Positions 25,423-34,492 of a DNA stretch of 64,000 nucleotides are shown one piece after another. Numbering within the stretch: the first letter of the stretch is position 1; the number at the start of each line of letters is the position of its first letter. The stretch spans positions 184,328 through 248,327 of the forward strand of contig NZ_LT891957.1 in assembly GCF_900186465.1 (NCBI RefSeq), written 5' to 3'. The DNA comes from Centipeda felix (GTDB lineage: Bacteria; Bacillota; Negativicutes; Selenomonadales; Selenomonadaceae). Under the pieces are notes generated by a model. That model saw only the letters and a program-made list of their open reading frames with translations, ran no database searches and was not told the origin of the DNA. The translations under genes and the position numbers were made by a program.

Positions 25423-25824
25423 TTAGTGTACACGCGACTCCTCGACCTTCGGCTCCTCCTCAGGGAATCCGACGCCCTGCACATGCACGTTCACCTCGAC
25501 CACAGACAGCCCCGTCATCGTCTCGATGGCGCGCTTGACATTCTCCTGCGCCGCAAGGGCAACTTCAGGAATGCGAATGCCATACTTGACGATGATGTAG
25601 AGATCAACCGCAGCCTCTTTCTCACCGACTTCGACCTTGACCCCCTTGGAGAAATTCTTACGCCCCAGGATCTCAGCGATGCCGCCGGCGATACCACCGC
25701 TCATGCCCGCAATTCCATCGACTTCCGTCGTGGCAAGCCCCGCGATAATGCTGACGACCTCATCGGCAACGCGAATCGTCCCAAGGCCTGTTTCCTTCTT
25801 TACAACATCCTTCTCATTGTCCAT
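25423..25824 (-). CDS. Asp23/Gls24 family envelope stress protein
   Basis: 133 residues. The family pattern VADEVVSIIAGLATTEVDGIAGMSGG, then KGVKVEVGEKEAAVDLYIIVKYGIRIPEVA, is intact. Asp23 proteins are abundant, membrane-associated through AmaP and linked to cell-wall stress. Of several in-frame ATGs, the one at 25824 is at the right distance from GGAGG. Confidence 0.92.
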   Translation of the reverse strand: MDNEKDVVKKETGLGTIRVADEVVSIIAGLATTEVDGIAGMSGGIAGGIAEILGRKNFSKGVKVEVGEKEAAVDLYIIVKYGIRIPEVALAAQENVKRAIETMTGLSVVEVNVHVQGVGFPEEEPKVEESRVH

Positions 25825-25856
25825 GTTCATACCCTCCAAATTTAATATGATTATAC

Positions 25857-26414
25857 TCAGGCGCGCTCGATGTAGTTGCCCGTGCGCGTATCAATGCGCA
25901 GAACATCTCCCTCGTTGATGAAGAGGGGCACACGCACCTCATAACCGGTCTCAACCTTTGCCATCTTCGTCGCGCCCGTCGCCGTATTTCCCTTGACACT
26001 CGGCTCGCACTCGACGACCTTCAGATTGACGGAGTTCGGCAGCTGGATGCCAATGATGCGCCCCTTGAACTGCTGCACCGCCACCTCCATGTTCTCCATG
26101 AGGTAGTTCAGCGCATCGCCCAGCTGTTCGCGCGTCAGCTCCGTCTGCTCATAGGTCTCCGTGTTCATGAACGTATAGACGCCGTCCGCCTCATAGAGGT
26201 ACTGCATGGTATGCGTCTCGAGATGCGCCGCAGGCATCTTCTCGTTCGGATTGAACGTGCGCTCCACCACAGCACCGGTCTCGACGTTCTTGATCTTCGT
26301 ACGGACGAACGCGGCACCCTTTCCCGGTTTCACGTGCTGAAAATCAACAATCTGCCAGACACCCCCATCGTACTCAATGGTCAGGCCTGTGCGGAAATCG
26401 GTGCTGTTAATCAT
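25857..26414 (-). CDS. efp: Elongation factor P
   Basis: 185 residues with the KOW-like N-terminal domain and two OB domains. The loop residue that is modified in EF-P lies in HVKPGKGAAFVRTK: a Lys follows PG, so a lysine-type or unmodified EF-P is expected. It relieves ribosome stalling at polyproline. The gene has its own promoter overlapping the end of pepQ and continues into asp23-amaP. Confidence 0.97.
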   Translation of the reverse strand: MINSTDFRTGLTIEYDGGVWQIVDFQHVKPGKGAAFVRTKIKNVETGAVVERTFNPNEKMPAAHLETHTMQYLYEADGVYTFMNTETYEQTELTREQLGDALNYLMENMEVAVQQFKGRIIGIQLPNSVNLKVVECEPSVKGNTATGATKMAKVETGYEVRVPLFINEGDVLRIDTRTGNYIERA

Positions 26415-26450
26415 ATTGTTCGTTCCTCCATATCTGTTATACCTTTACAC

Positions 26451-26479
26451 ATTATAGCGGGTTTATATACATATTTCAA
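26451..26479 (-). promoter_or_regulatory. Promoter for efp and the Asp23/AmaP module
   Basis: Minus strand TTGAAA, 17 bases, TATAAT. The -35 lies inside the last codons of pepQ. Confidence 0.85.
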
Positions 26480-27539
26480 TAAATTCTTTTGGCGCGTGCG
26501 TCAGCGGCTCCGCTCCGTCATGTGTGATGAGCACCGTGTCCTCGATGCGGATTCCGCCCCAGCCCGGAATATAGATTCCCGGCTCATCGGTAATCAGCAT
26601 ATTCTCCTGCAGTGCGACAGGACAGGACTTCGAAAGGCGCGGCTCCTCGTGGATCTCAAGCCCAAGGCTATGCCCGAGCCCATGTCCAAAATACTGTGCA
26701 AGATTCTTCTCAGCGAGAGCATCGCGTGCCACGCGGTCTGCCTCGATCCCTGTGACCCCGGGATGCAGTGCCGCGAGTGCACGTTCCTGCGCCGCAAGCA
26801 CAGCATCATAGCGCTCGCGCTGATGCGCGTCTGCCCGTCCGACGCAGATGGTCCGCGTGATGTCTGAGCAGTAGCCCTCATAGACCGCGCCGAAGTCCAT
26901 CGTCACGAGCTCGCCGCGCGCGATCTCCTTCGTACTTGCCACGCCGTGCGGCAGACTGCCCCGCACCCCCGAGGCGACAATCGTCGTAAAGGCAGGGCGC
27001 TCCGAGCCCTCACGCCGCATGAAGTACTCCATCTCAGCGGCCACCTCACACTCCGTCATGCCGGGGCGAATAACGGTGATGATGTGCGCGAATGCCGCAT
27101 CGGCAATCGCACAGGCACGGCGAATGGCGGCGATCTCATCCGCATCCTTGACCATGCGCAGTGCATCAAGGGAGAGCGACGTGTCAAAGGAGATCTCTCC
27201 CAGCATAGATTTCAGCTGTTCATACCGATCACAGGTCAGTGCACCGCCCTCAAAGCCAAGCGCAAGAATCCCAATATCCTGCGCGGCCTCTGCAATCTTT
27301 TTGCTCAGCCCCTCATGCTGTTCGACGACATCATAGCTTGGTGCCTGCAGCTGCGCCTGCTCCGTATAGCGATTGTCTGTCATGAGAAGAAGCCGCTCGG
27401 GGGTTATAAGGAGTGCCGTGGAGTCACCGCGAAAACCGCTAAAATAATGGACACTCTCCTCTTTCGTGACAAGCACCCCGTCCAGAACCTTCTCTGCCAT
27501 GAGCGCACGCAGTCGCGCGACTCGTCTCTCAATCTCCAT
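26463..27539 (-). CDS. pepQ: Xaa-Pro aminopeptidase/dipeptidase (M24)
   Basis: 358 residues: a creatinase-like N-terminal domain, then the pita-bread M24 domain. The metal ligands are visible as Asp in MDFGAVYEG and YCSDITRT, His in GHGLGHSLGLEIHE, and Glu in TDEPGIYIPGWGGIRIED. It releases N-terminal residues ahead of proline. The start ATG at 27539, with GGAGGG upstream, overlaps the aroQ end by 11 bases; the longer frame reading into aroQ is rejected. PepQ next to efp is the common Firmicutes order. Confidence 0.94.
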   Translation of the reverse strand: MEIERRVARLRALMAEKVLDGVLVTKEESVHYFSGFRGDSTALLITPERLLLMTDNRYTEQAQLQAPSYDVVEQHEGLSKKIAEAAQDIGILALGFEGGALTCDRYEQLKSMLGEISFDTSLSLDALRMVKDADEIAAIRRACAIADAAFAHIITVIRPGMTECEVAAEMEYFMRREGSERPAFTTIVASGVRGSLPHGVASTKEIARGELVTMDFGAVYEGYCSDITRTICVGRADAHQRERYDAVLAAQERALAALHPGVTGIEADRVARDALAEKNLAQYFGHGLGHSLGLEIHEEPRLSKSCPVALQENMLITDEPGIYIPGWGGIRIEDTVLITHDGAEPLTHAPKEFIEICI

Positions 27540-27978
27540 TGTATCCCTCCATGCGGCAGATGATTGCCTCAAGTGCCGCCATATAGCTCTCCGCCCCCAG
27601 CCCTGCAACCTGCCCCCAAACGACCGGCGCAATCACCGAGTGATGCCGAAACTCCTCGCGCTGATGGATATTCGAGAGGTGTACCTCGATGACGGGAACC
27701 TCAGCGGCAGAAATGGCGTCGCGGATGGCAATACTGTAATGCGTGAAGGCAGCGGCATTCAGGATAATGTAGTTCGTGTTCCCGCGCGCTGCCTGAATGG
27801 CATCCACCAAGACGCCCTCGTGATTCGACTGCAGAAATGTGATGGCAAGGCCTGCACGCTCCGCACGACGGCGCAGGCGTTCGTTGATGTCGGCGAGCGT
27901 CAGCGCGCCGTAAATCTCAGGCTCACGTGTCCCGAGCATATTGAGGTTCGGCCCATTCAGCACCAATATTTTTCCCAT
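27529..27978 (-). CDS. aroQ: 3-dehydroquinate dehydratase type II
   Basis: 149 residues. LVLNGPNLNMLGTREPEIYG, catalytic Tyr in the flexible loop, LNAAAFTHYSIAIRDAI and EVHLSNIHQREEFRHHS are diagnostic. It dehydrates 3-dehydroquinate in the shikimate pathway as a dodecamer. Two tandem ATGs follow GAGGAG; the second gives better spacing. It directly precedes pepQ. Confidence 0.96.
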   Translation of the reverse strand: MGKILVLNGPNLNMLGTREPEIYGALTLADINERLRRRAERAGLAITFLQSNHEGVLVDAIQAARGNTNYIILNAAAFTHYSIAIRDAISAAEVPVIEVHLSNIHQREEFRHHSVIAPVVWGQVAGLGAESYMAALEAIICRMEGYNGD

Positions 27979-27987
27979 CATACTCCT

Positions 27988-28269
27988 CTAATAGCGCACG
28001 TCAAAGCTGCGCTCCCCCTCAAGCAGAGCGCGTTCCTCGACCGTGAGATGATTCACGTGGATAAACATATTTCCTGCACGCATGGCGTCAAATGCCGCCT
28101 CGACGGCATCCGCTGCGCCCTGCAGTTCCATTGTCACCGTGCCGTCCGACATATTCTTGACCCACCCCGTGATGTCACGCATCACCGCCTGCTGGCGGAC
28201 AAACATGCGAAAGCCCACGCCCTGCACACGCCCTTCGGCACATGCAAAGCGGCGAATCACCGTGCTCAT
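27988..28269 (-). CDS. acyP: Acylphosphatase
   Basis: 93 residues. The catalytic loop GRVQGVGFRMFVRQQA with its Arg and GWVKNMSDGTV with its Asn are intact. It hydrolyses acyl phosphates. It overlaps the U32 gene by four bases (ATGA). Confidence 0.95.
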   Translation of the reverse strand: MSTVIRRFACAEGRVQGVGFRMFVRQQAVMRDITGWVKNMSDGTVTMELQGAADAVEAAFDAMRAGNMFIHVNHLTVEERALLEGERSFDVRY

Positions 28270-29507
28270 GATCCATCCCCCTTTTTCATTGGCACATCGC
28301 GGCGCAGGATGCTGTATGGCTCTGCCGGACGCACCAGCCGAATGCGCACGATCTGCTGCGGGTGCGGTGCGGCGTCGATTGGCGTCCCCTCCTCATCCCA
28401 CATGGCATCGAGAATTTGGCGAAAGGACGGCCCCTTCGGCTGAAAGATCTCAATCTCCTGACCGACGCGCATGTGATTGCGCTGCTCCACCTCTGCCAGC
28501 CCTGTCGTGGCATCATAGGCACGCACCAGCCCGACGAACTCCGAGTTCTGCTCATAGGACGAAGACCCATAGATCTGATCCTCTGCCGTCGTCTTTCCGA
28601 AGAAAAAGCCTGTCGTGTACGCACGGTGGGATACCTTGTTCAATTCCTCCAGCCACGATGCTTCGACATGGTAGGGCTGCTCTGACAGGCAGGCATCCAG
28701 CGCCATGCGATACGCCTTCACAACGCTCGCCACATAGTGAACGCTCTTCATGCGTCCCTCGATCTTCAGGCTGTCCACACCGCATGCGACGACCTCGTCC
28801 AGATACGTGAGCAGGCACAGGTCTTTCGAGTTCATGATATAGGTGCCGCGCTCATCCTCGGCGATGGGATAGTACTCTCCGGGACGGGATTCCTCGACCA
28901 GTGCATACTTCCATCGGCAGGACTGGGCACAGCTTCCGCGGTTCGCATCGCGCCCCGTGAAGTAACTGCTGAGCAGACATCGTCCGGAATAGGAGATGCA
29001 CATCGCACCGTGCACGAACAGCTCCAGCTCCACGTCCGTTGCCCGCCGAATCTCCCGTATCTCCGCCGCCGAGAGCTCGCGTGCGAGCACGACGCGCGCC
29101 GCGCCAAGCTCCTGCCACGCGCGCACCGTGCGCCAGTTGACATTGTTCGCCTGTGTGCTGACATGGATGGGAAGTCCGGGGGCCGCCTCGCGTGCACACA
29201 TAAAGACACCGAGGTCGGCAACGAGGACGGCATCTGCCCCTGCCTCCTTAAGAAAGCGCAGATAGTCCGGCAGTGACACCAGATCCTCATTGTGCGGGAA
29301 CACATTGACCGTCACATAGATCTTCTTTCCCATCCCATGAGCAAGGCGAACGGCCGCCGCAATCTCGTCCTCTGTAAAGTTTCCGCCAAAGGCACGCAGG
29401 CCGAACTGCCGTCCGCCGAGATACGCCGCATCCGCACCATAGCGGAGCGCCGCCTCCAGTTTCTCCATCGTCCCCGCAGGGGCAAGGAGCTCAGGTCTGC
29501 GCGTCAT
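28266..29507 (-). CDS. Peptidase U32 family protein, tRNA/rRNA hydroxylation type
   Basis: 413 residues. The N-terminal ELLAPAGTMEKLEAALRYGADAAYLGG and the signature ELFVHGAMCISYSGRCLLSSYFTGRDANRGSCAQSCRW identify family U32. Related proteins (TrhP, RlhA) hydroxylate RNA using prephenate-derived chemistry; the conserved cysteines are probably metal or cluster ligands. No protease activity need be assumed. It lies between mltG and acyP. Confidence 0.92.
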   Translation of the reverse strand: MTRRPELLAPAGTMEKLEAALRYGADAAYLGGRQFGLRAFGGNFTEDEIAAAVRLAHGMGKKIYVTVNVFPHNEDLVSLPDYLRFLKEAGADAVLVADLGVFMCAREAAPGLPIHVSTQANNVNWRTVRAWQELGAARVVLARELSAAEIREIRRATDVELELFVHGAMCISYSGRCLLSSYFTGRDANRGSCAQSCRWKYALVEESRPGEYYPIAEDERGTYIMNSKDLCLLTYLDEVVACGVDSLKIEGRMKSVHYVASVVKAYRMALDACLSEQPYHVEASWLEELNKVSHRAYTTGFFFGKTTAEDQIYGSSSYEQNSEFVGLVRAYDATTGLAEVEQRNHMRVGQEIEIFQPKGPSFRQILDAMWDEEGTPIDAAPHPQQIVRIRLVRPAEPYSILRRDVPMKKGDGS

Positions 29508-29525
29508 CGGAGCACCTTCACTGCA

Positions 29526-30629
29526 TCAGCGCACCTGATCGACAAGGGCGAGGTGATCCGCATAATTCGTTGCATAGTAATTCTTTCCATTCCGATCCGC
29601 CACGAAATACAGATAGTTCGTATGTGCGGGATGCAGCACGGCCATCAGCGACGCTGTACCGGGGCTTGCAATCGGTCCTGGCGGCAGGCCGACATTCTGA
29701 TAGGTATTATAGGGCGACGCGACCTCCGTGTCGCTGTAGAGAAGATCCTCCTTCGGCTCATCGAGCAGATACTGCACCGTCGGGTCAGCCTGCAGCGGCA
29801 TACCAAGGCGCAGACGCTTCAAAAAGATCTGCGCGATGATCGGGCGATCCTCATCATGATACGCCTCCTTCTCCACGAGGGACGCGAGCGTCACGAGTTC
29901 ATAGATTGAGAGGTGCATCTCCTTGGCGCGGTCTCGCATCTCCTTCGTCAGGCGATGATCGAAATTCTCCGCCATCATCGTCATGATCGAGTCGGCATCG
30001 AACGAATCGCTCAGCTCATAGGTGTCGGGGAAAAGGAATCCCTCCGCCGCATAGCGTACATTCTCATGCTGTTCCATATAGGGGTAGGGGCGAAAGGTCT
30101 TGGCTCGCTCCATAAAGTCATCCGCGCGCACGAGCCCTTCCTTTTCCAACCGCTCGGCGATCTCCTTCACGCCGAACCCTTCGGGAATCACGAAGCGGAT
30201 CGTAACGGTATTGCCATAGACGAGTTTTTCCAGCGCATCACGCGGCGTCATCCCGGTCTGCATGGCGAACGTACCAGTCTTGACCTTGTTTTCAAGTCCG
30301 TTCAGCTTCGCCGTCCACCAGAACTTCATCTCGCTGTCGATCACACCGCGTTCGTGCAGTTCCTTGCCGATGCTGCTGACACTCATCCCGGGGCGTACGG
30401 TAAAGTATACAGGCGTCCCCTCATTGGTGGGCGAGGCGGACGGCGACGCAATCAAAAACACAAAAACAAGGAAGAGGAGGGCGACCGCAGCCGCCCCGCC
30501 GAATATCATTCTCTTTTGCTTTGGGGTTCCCTTTCCGCGGTAAACCGCCCGCAGGGCCTCCTGCCATTCGGCGTGCTCCAGAAAGTCGCGTGTCTTCTGC
30601 CACAACTCCTGCAATGACTCCCGCAACAA
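29526..30629 (-). CDS. mltG: Endolytic murein transglycosylase MltG
   Basis: 367 residues: cytoplasmic N-terminus, one membrane helix near residues 43-62, a LysM-like subdomain and the YceG catalytic domain. The catalytic Glu is in ASLVEKEAYHDEDRPIIAQIF, and LQADPTVQY and SPYNTY follow as in the family. It cuts nascent glycan strands in the periplasm. The start is a TTG at 30629, seven bases after GAGAGG; the ATG eight bases upstream is out of frame. Confidence 0.94.
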   Translation of the reverse strand: MLRESLQELWQKTRDFLEHAEWQEALRAVYRGKGTPKQKRMIFGGAAAVALLFLVFVFLIASPSASPTNEGTPVYFTVRPGMSVSSIGKELHERGVIDSEMKFWWTAKLNGLENKVKTGTFAMQTGMTPRDALEKLVYGNTVTIRFVIPEGFGVKEIAERLEKEGLVRADDFMERAKTFRPYPYMEQHENVRYAAEGFLFPDTYELSDSFDADSIMTMMAENFDHRLTKEMRDRAKEMHLSIYELVTLASLVEKEAYHDEDRPIIAQIFLKRLRLGMPLQADPTVQYLLDEPKEDLLYSDTEVASPYNTYQNVGLPPGPIASPGTASLMAVLHPAHTNYLYFVADRNGKNYYATNYADHLALVDQVR

Positions 30630-30725
30630 AATCCATCCTCTCTTGTCTCAGTGTCGTAGGCCCACGCAGTCTCCTGCTCCACAGAACATCATGGTCCGCT
30701 GATGCGGCGGCGATCTGCGAGTCCC

Positions 30726-31031
30726 TTATTCTTCCTCCTGCTCTGCAAGACGCTCATAGGCGCGGCAGACCGCCTCGAACTCCTCGTCTGTCGGATCTGT
30801 GTAGATGTCCTCGCCGCTCTCATCCACGATGATCTTGGCAATCGTCGCCTCGTCCTCATCGTCGCTGTCTTTAAGTGCTCCATCCGCATCCATGTGGAGT
30901 GCCACGAGCACGGCAAATCGCTCCGTTCCGAGCGGCACGATCATCTCCTCGCGATAGTAGTGTTCCACTCCCTCCTCATCGGAGATAACGACAATAACGT
31001 CCTCGTCGTGAAGTTCTTCCTGCTCAGTCAT
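30726..31031 (-). CDS. DUF1292 family protein
   Basis: 101 residues, very acidic. The DUF1292 pattern EEGVEHYYREEMIVPLGTERFAVLVAL and the acidic DEDEATIAKI tail are clear. In Firmicutes it is encoded with ireB, ruvX and mltG, as here; function unknown. Start at 31031 after GGAG; the longer form is unsupported. Confidence 0.9.
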   Translation of the reverse strand: MTEQEELHDEDVIVVISDEEGVEHYYREEMIVPLGTERFAVLVALHMDADGALKDSDDEDEATIAKIIVDESGEDIYTDPTDEEFEAVCRAYERLAEQEEE

Positions 31032-31094
31032 CTTCTCTGCTCCTTCAATCAAGGAAGCCCGGATAAATACTGTGTGCGTCTCCCGGCGCATCTT

Positions 31095-31526
31095 TTATCC
31101 GTGATTTTCCATATTCTGTCGATCCAAAAATCCCTGTAAAATATAGACCGCCGCCATCTTATCGATCACCTTGCGGCGTTTTTTGCGTGAGACATCTCCG
31201 GCAATGAGCGCGCGCGAGGCGGCGACGGTCGAGAGGCGCTCATCCCAGTAGTGTACCTCCGTCCTCGGAAAGTGCTCCTCCACCTCCGCCATAAAGGCAC
31301 GCACAATGCTGCAGCGCTCGCCCTCATCGCCGTTCATGTGCTTTGGCAGACCGGCCACGAGCGCATCGACCTCATACTCCTGCATGAGCTGTCCGAGGCG
31401 GGCAATGTCTGCCTCGAGTGTCGTGCGCCGCACTGTCTCAACGCCCTGCGCCGTCAGCCCGAGAAGGTCACTGACCGCAACCCCGATCGTCGCATCACCG
31501 AGATCGAGTGACATATAGCGTTTCAT
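31095..31526 (-). CDS. ruvX: Holliday junction resolvase-like / pre-16S rRNA nuclease
   Basis: 143 residues, RNase H-like fold of the YqgF family. [26 protein letters not shown] and the last acidic motif [15 protein letters not shown] are present. It probably matures the 16S rRNA 5' end. It overlaps ireB by four bases. Confidence 0.94.
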   Translation of the reverse strand: MKRYMSLDLGDATIGVAVSDLLGLTAQGVETVRRTTLEADIARLGQLMQEYEVDALVAGLPKHMNGDEGERCSIVRAFMAEVEEHFPRTEVHYWDERLSTVAASRALIAGDVSRKKRRKVIDKMAAVYILQGFLDRQNMENHG

Positions 31527-31774
31527 TTCTCGTGTTCCAGATAGAAGCGCACGAGCTCATCGAGCAGATCGTCCCGCTCAAGACTCCGTATCTTGCTCCG
31601 CGCGTCGCGGTGACTCGTCACATACGCGGGATCACCGGACAGCAAATAGCCGACCAGCTGGTTGATCGGGTTATACCCTTTCTCCCGCATCGCCGCACTC
31701 ACATCCCGTATGACGACATCTGCCTTTGGCTTATCCTCCCCGAAGGAGAACATCATGGTTTTCTGTTCGTCCAT
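31523..31774 (-). CDS. ireB: IreB family regulatory phosphoprotein
   Basis: 83 residues. [39 protein letters not shown] is the DUF965/IreB signature. In enterococci IreB is a substrate of the IreK Ser/Thr kinase, phosphorylated at N-terminal Thr residues; here TMMF near residue 6 contains a candidate Thr. It is translationally coupled to ruvX. Confidence 0.95.
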   Translation of the reverse strand: MDEQKTMMFSFGEDKPKADVVIRDVSAAMREKGYNPINQLVGYLLSGDPAYVTSHRDARSKIRSLERDDLLDELVRFYLEHEK

Positions 31775-31798
31775 TACCTTACCTCACTATGGAAATAG

Positions 31799-32449
31799 TC
31801 ACAGCTTCCCTTGCTTGATCGCATCCAGCGCCGCGTGCAGCGATGGATAAATCCCCGTGCAGATTCCCCGCATCTCCTCTGTCGGCGGCAATGTGTCGGG
31901 AATCATCACCGCCACACAGCCCGCTGTCGATGCACCGCGCAGCCCATTGTAGCCATCCTCAAAGACATAGCAGTCCGCCGGTGCGATCTGGATTGCCGCG
32001 GCCGCGCGCAGAAAAATATCAGGGGCGGGTTTCCCACGCTCGACCATATCCCCGCCGACAATGGCATCAAAGTACTCTCTCAGGCCGCTCTGCGCGAGAT
32101 TTTTCTCGATCTGCGTCACCGTCGAACTGCTTGCCGTTGCGATACGGACGCCATGCGCACGAAAATAATGGAGCAGCTCACGCGCCCCCGGCATGATCGG
32201 CAAGTTCTTCGCTGCCTCATCACGAACGTACTCCGCCACACGGCGCGAATAGGCGTAGGCATCTACCATTGGATAGAAGGAATGCACCACCGCCGCCATC
32301 GTCTCCCCACTCGTGCCGCAGCATGCCTTGCCCAGTTCCGGGCTGCGCGGCACACCAAATTCATCGGCGACGACCAGCCATCCATGCTGATACATCTTCT
32401 CCGTATCAAAGAGCAGTCCATCCATATCAAAGATCGCGCCTTGCTGCAT
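31799..32449 (-). CDS. HAD-superfamily phosphatase/phosphomutase-like hydrolase
   Basis: 216 residues. The HAD motifs are DMDGLLFDTE (nucleophile and acid Asp), TASSSTVTQIEKNL, the Lys in GKPAPDIFLRAA and FEDGYNGLRGA. The cap insertion after motif I is of the beta-phosphoglucomutase type, so the substrate is probably a small phosphoester. It is first in the run leading to ireB, 24 bases upstream of it. Confidence 0.9.
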   Translation of the reverse strand: MQQGAIFDMDGLLFDTEKMYQHGWLVVADEFGVPRSPELGKACCGTSGETMAAVVHSFYPMVDAYAYSRRVAEYVRDEAAKNLPIMPGARELLHYFRAHGVRIATASSSTVTQIEKNLAQSGLREYFDAIVGGDMVERGKPAPDIFLRAAAAIQIAPADCYVFEDGYNGLRGASTAGCVAVMIPDTLPPTEEMRGICTGIYPSLHAALDAIKQGKL

Positions 32450-32553
32450 ATCTCCTCCGCCATACTGCAGAAATGAATCCGCACCGGATCAGCCAAATGT
32501 CATTCCATCCGTGATTCCCCAAAATCCTATGGTTGATATTACCACAAAATGTG

Positions 32554-32587
32554 AAAAAAGAAAAGGCGCACTCGCCGTGCGTCTTTT
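32554..32587 (-). terminator. Terminator of the IMP dehydrogenase gene
   Basis: Minus-strand hairpin AAAAGACGCAC/GTGCGCCTTTT with a short loop and one mismatch, followed by CTTTTTTC. Confidence 0.85.
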
Positions 32588-32597
32588 CTGATCTTCG

Positions 32598-34103
32598 TCA
32601 ATCCCGTCCGAGTTTATCGCGCAGGATTACATCGTGTGCGCCGCCCTCGACGATGCTGGTCGAGGAGACGAGGGTGAGCTTTGCCTTGTCACGGAACTCC
32701 GGGAGGCTGAGCGCACCACAGTTGCACATCGTAGAGCGGATCTTGGAGAGTGTCGTCTGCACGTTCTCCTTCAGCGGTCCTGCATAGGGGACGTAGGAAT
32801 CAACCCCCTCCTCAAAGGAGAGCTTCTTGCTCCCGCCGAGATCATACCGCTGCCAGTTGCGCGCGCGGTTCGAACCCTCGCCCCAATATTCCTTATAGTA
32901 GGTGCCGTTCACCATGACGCGGTCCGTCGGGCTCTCATCGAAGCGTGAGAAGTACCGCCCCAGCATGAGGAAGTCCGCGCCCATGGCAAGCGCGAGCGTC
33001 ATGTGATAGTCGTAGACGATGCCGCCGTCGGAGCAGATGGGGATGTAGACCCCCGTCTCCTTGTAGTATTTGTCACGCTCGGCACACACGTCGATGAGTG
33101 CCGTGGCCTGTCCGCGCCCGATGCCCTTCGTCTCGCGCGTAATGCAGATCGAGCCGCCACCAATGCCGACCTTGATAAAGTCTGCCCCCGCATTTGCGAG
33201 GAAACGGAAGCCCTCACCGTCCACGACGTTGCCCGCGCCAACCTTAACCGAATCACCGAACTCCTCGCGGATGTACTGGATTGTCATGCGCTGCCACTCG
33301 GAGAACCCCTCCGAGGAGTCAATGCAGAGGACATCGACGCCCGCGTCGATGAGCGCGGGAACACGCTCCGTATAGTCGCGCGTATTGATGCCCGCGCCGA
33401 CAATGTAGCTCTTGTTGTCGTCGGTCAGCTCCAACTCATTTTCCTTGTTGTCCGTGTAGTCTTTGCGGAACACCATATAGCGCAGGCGCTGATTCTTGTC
33501 GATGAGCGGCAGCATGTTGAGCTTGTGCTCCCAGATGAGATCGTTGGCGAGCGTCAGTGAGGTCGCATCCGCATCGGCCCAGACGAGCTTCTCGAACGGC
33601 GTCATGAACGTATGCGCTTTCGTATCGAGCGACATGCGGGAGACACGGTAGTCACGGCTCGTCACGATGCCGACGAGCTTGCCGTTCGCGGAGCCATCCT
33701 CCGTGACCGCCATAGTCGAATGTCCCGTCTTAGCGAGAAGATCGAGCACCCCACCGAGTGTCGTGTCAGGACTGATGTTCGAGTCACTGCTGACAAAGCC
33801 CGATTTATAGTTCTTCACACGCGAGACCATCGCCGCCTCTGCCTCGATGGACTGCGAGCCGTAGATGAACGATACACCGCCCTGCTTGGCGAGGGCAATC
33901 GCCATCGTGTCGTTGGAGACCGCCTGCATGATCGCAGAGGTCAGCGGGATATTCATCGTGAGCGCCGGCTCTTCATCACGACGAAATTTGACGAGCGGCG
34001 TGCGCAGAGAAACATTTGCGGGGAAGCATTCCGCCGAGGAGTAGCCGGGTACGAGCAGATACTCTCCGAACGTATGCGACGGTTCAGTGTAATAATGCGC
34101 CAA
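32598..34103 (-). CDS. guaB: IMP dehydrogenase
   Basis: 501 residues. It oxidises IMP to XMP, the branch point to GMP; guaA, which acts next, is at 45153-46709. The barrel carries the catalytic Cys loop [12 protein letters not shown], and [11 protein letters not shown] and GRYFSRF are phosphate-binding and flap regions. A CBS pair is inserted near residues 95-210. The first ATG (34154) is made from the end of a repeat and lacks a ribosome site; TTG at 34103 lies nine bases after AAGGA and starts the protein at AHYYTEP, so it is preferred. Confidence 0.92.
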   Translation of the reverse strand: MAHYYTEPSHTFGEYLLVPGYSSAECFPANVSLRTPLVKFRRDEEPALTMNIPLTSAIMQAVSNDTMAIALAKQGGVSFIYGSQSIEAEAAMVSRVKNYKSGFVSSDSNISPDTTLGGVLDLLAKTGHSTMAVTEDGSANGKLVGIVTSRDYRVSRMSLDTKAHTFMTPFEKLVWADADATSLTLANDLIWEHKLNMLPLIDKNQRLRYMVFRKDYTDNKENELELTDDNKSYIVGAGINTRDYTERVPALIDAGVDVLCIDSSEGFSEWQRMTIQYIREEFGDSVKVGAGNVVDGEGFRFLANAGADFIKVGIGGGSICITRETKGIGRGQATALIDVCAERDKYYKETGVYIPICSDGGIVYDYHMTLALAMGADFLMLGRYFSRFDESPTDRVMVNGTYYKEYWGEGSNRARNWQRYDLGGSKKLSFEEGVDSYVPYAGPLKENVQTTLSKIRSTMCNCGALSLPEFRDKAKLTLVSSTSIVEGGAHDVILRDKLGRD

Positions 34104-34152
34104 GGGAACCCATCCTTTCCACTTTTCGAAGAAAGTACTGAAAAATTCACCC

Positions 34153-34206
34153 ATTTATCAGTGCTTACCTAAGATGGCGGTACTGAATTTATCAGTGCTT
34201 CCTTAA
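34153..34206. repeat. Partial MITE-like repeat, copy 3 (inverted)
   Basis: Read on the minus strand, the first 37 bases match the left end of the copies at 2281 and 4993. They are directly followed by a second shorter end, GGTAAGCACTGATAAAT. It therefore contains two tandem left ends and no body. It lies in the guaB leader. Confidence 0.75.
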
Positions 34207-34218
34207 ATTTTTCTGTTA

Positions 34219-34247
34219 AATATACGCGCTTCCACGCGCTGTGTCAA
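34219..34247 (-). promoter_or_regulatory. Promoter for guaB
   Basis: Minus strand TTGACA, 17 bases, TATATT. The spacer contains a direct repeat, AGCGCGT-GGA-AGCGCGT, which could be an operator. The leader then runs through the repeat remnant. Confidence 0.8.
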
Positions 34248-34283
34248 CCAATAAATCAGTATGAGAAATATAGGTGTATGGAT

Positions 34284-34320
34284 AAAAACTCCCTAAGAGT
34301 TTCACATTCTCTTAGGGAGT
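34284..34320 (-). terminator. Terminator of tRNA-Leu
   Basis: Perfect 12-bp stem ACTCCCTAAGAG/CTCTTAGGGAGT with a 9-base loop and TTTTT on the minus strand. Confidence 0.9.
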
Positions 34321-34350
34321 TTTCGGAAGCCATAATGGCTGATCTTCAAA

Positions 34351-34439
34351 TGGTGCCGAAGGCCGGGGTCGAACCGGCACGCTGCTCACACAGCGGCAGA
34401 TTTTGAGTCTGCTGCGTCTGCCAATTCCGCCACTTCGGC
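34351..34439 (-). tRNA. tRNA-Leu (anticodon CAA)
   Basis: 89 nt with encoded CCA. Acceptor stem GCCGAAG/CTTCGGC, long variable arm as expected for leucine, anticodon loop CTCAAAA, and T-loop GGTTCGACCCC. It has its own promoter and terminator. Confidence 0.95.
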
Positions 34440-34459
34440 TTGGGGGAAATACGAGATGT

Positions 34460-34489
34460 ATTATAGCATTCCGCACGGTCTCTTGTCAA
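34460..34489 (-). promoter_or_regulatory. Promoter for tRNA-Leu
   Basis: Minus strand TTGACA, 18 bases, TATAAT, beginning just after the Nudix gene stop. Confidence 0.9.
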
Positions 34490-34492
34490 ATA

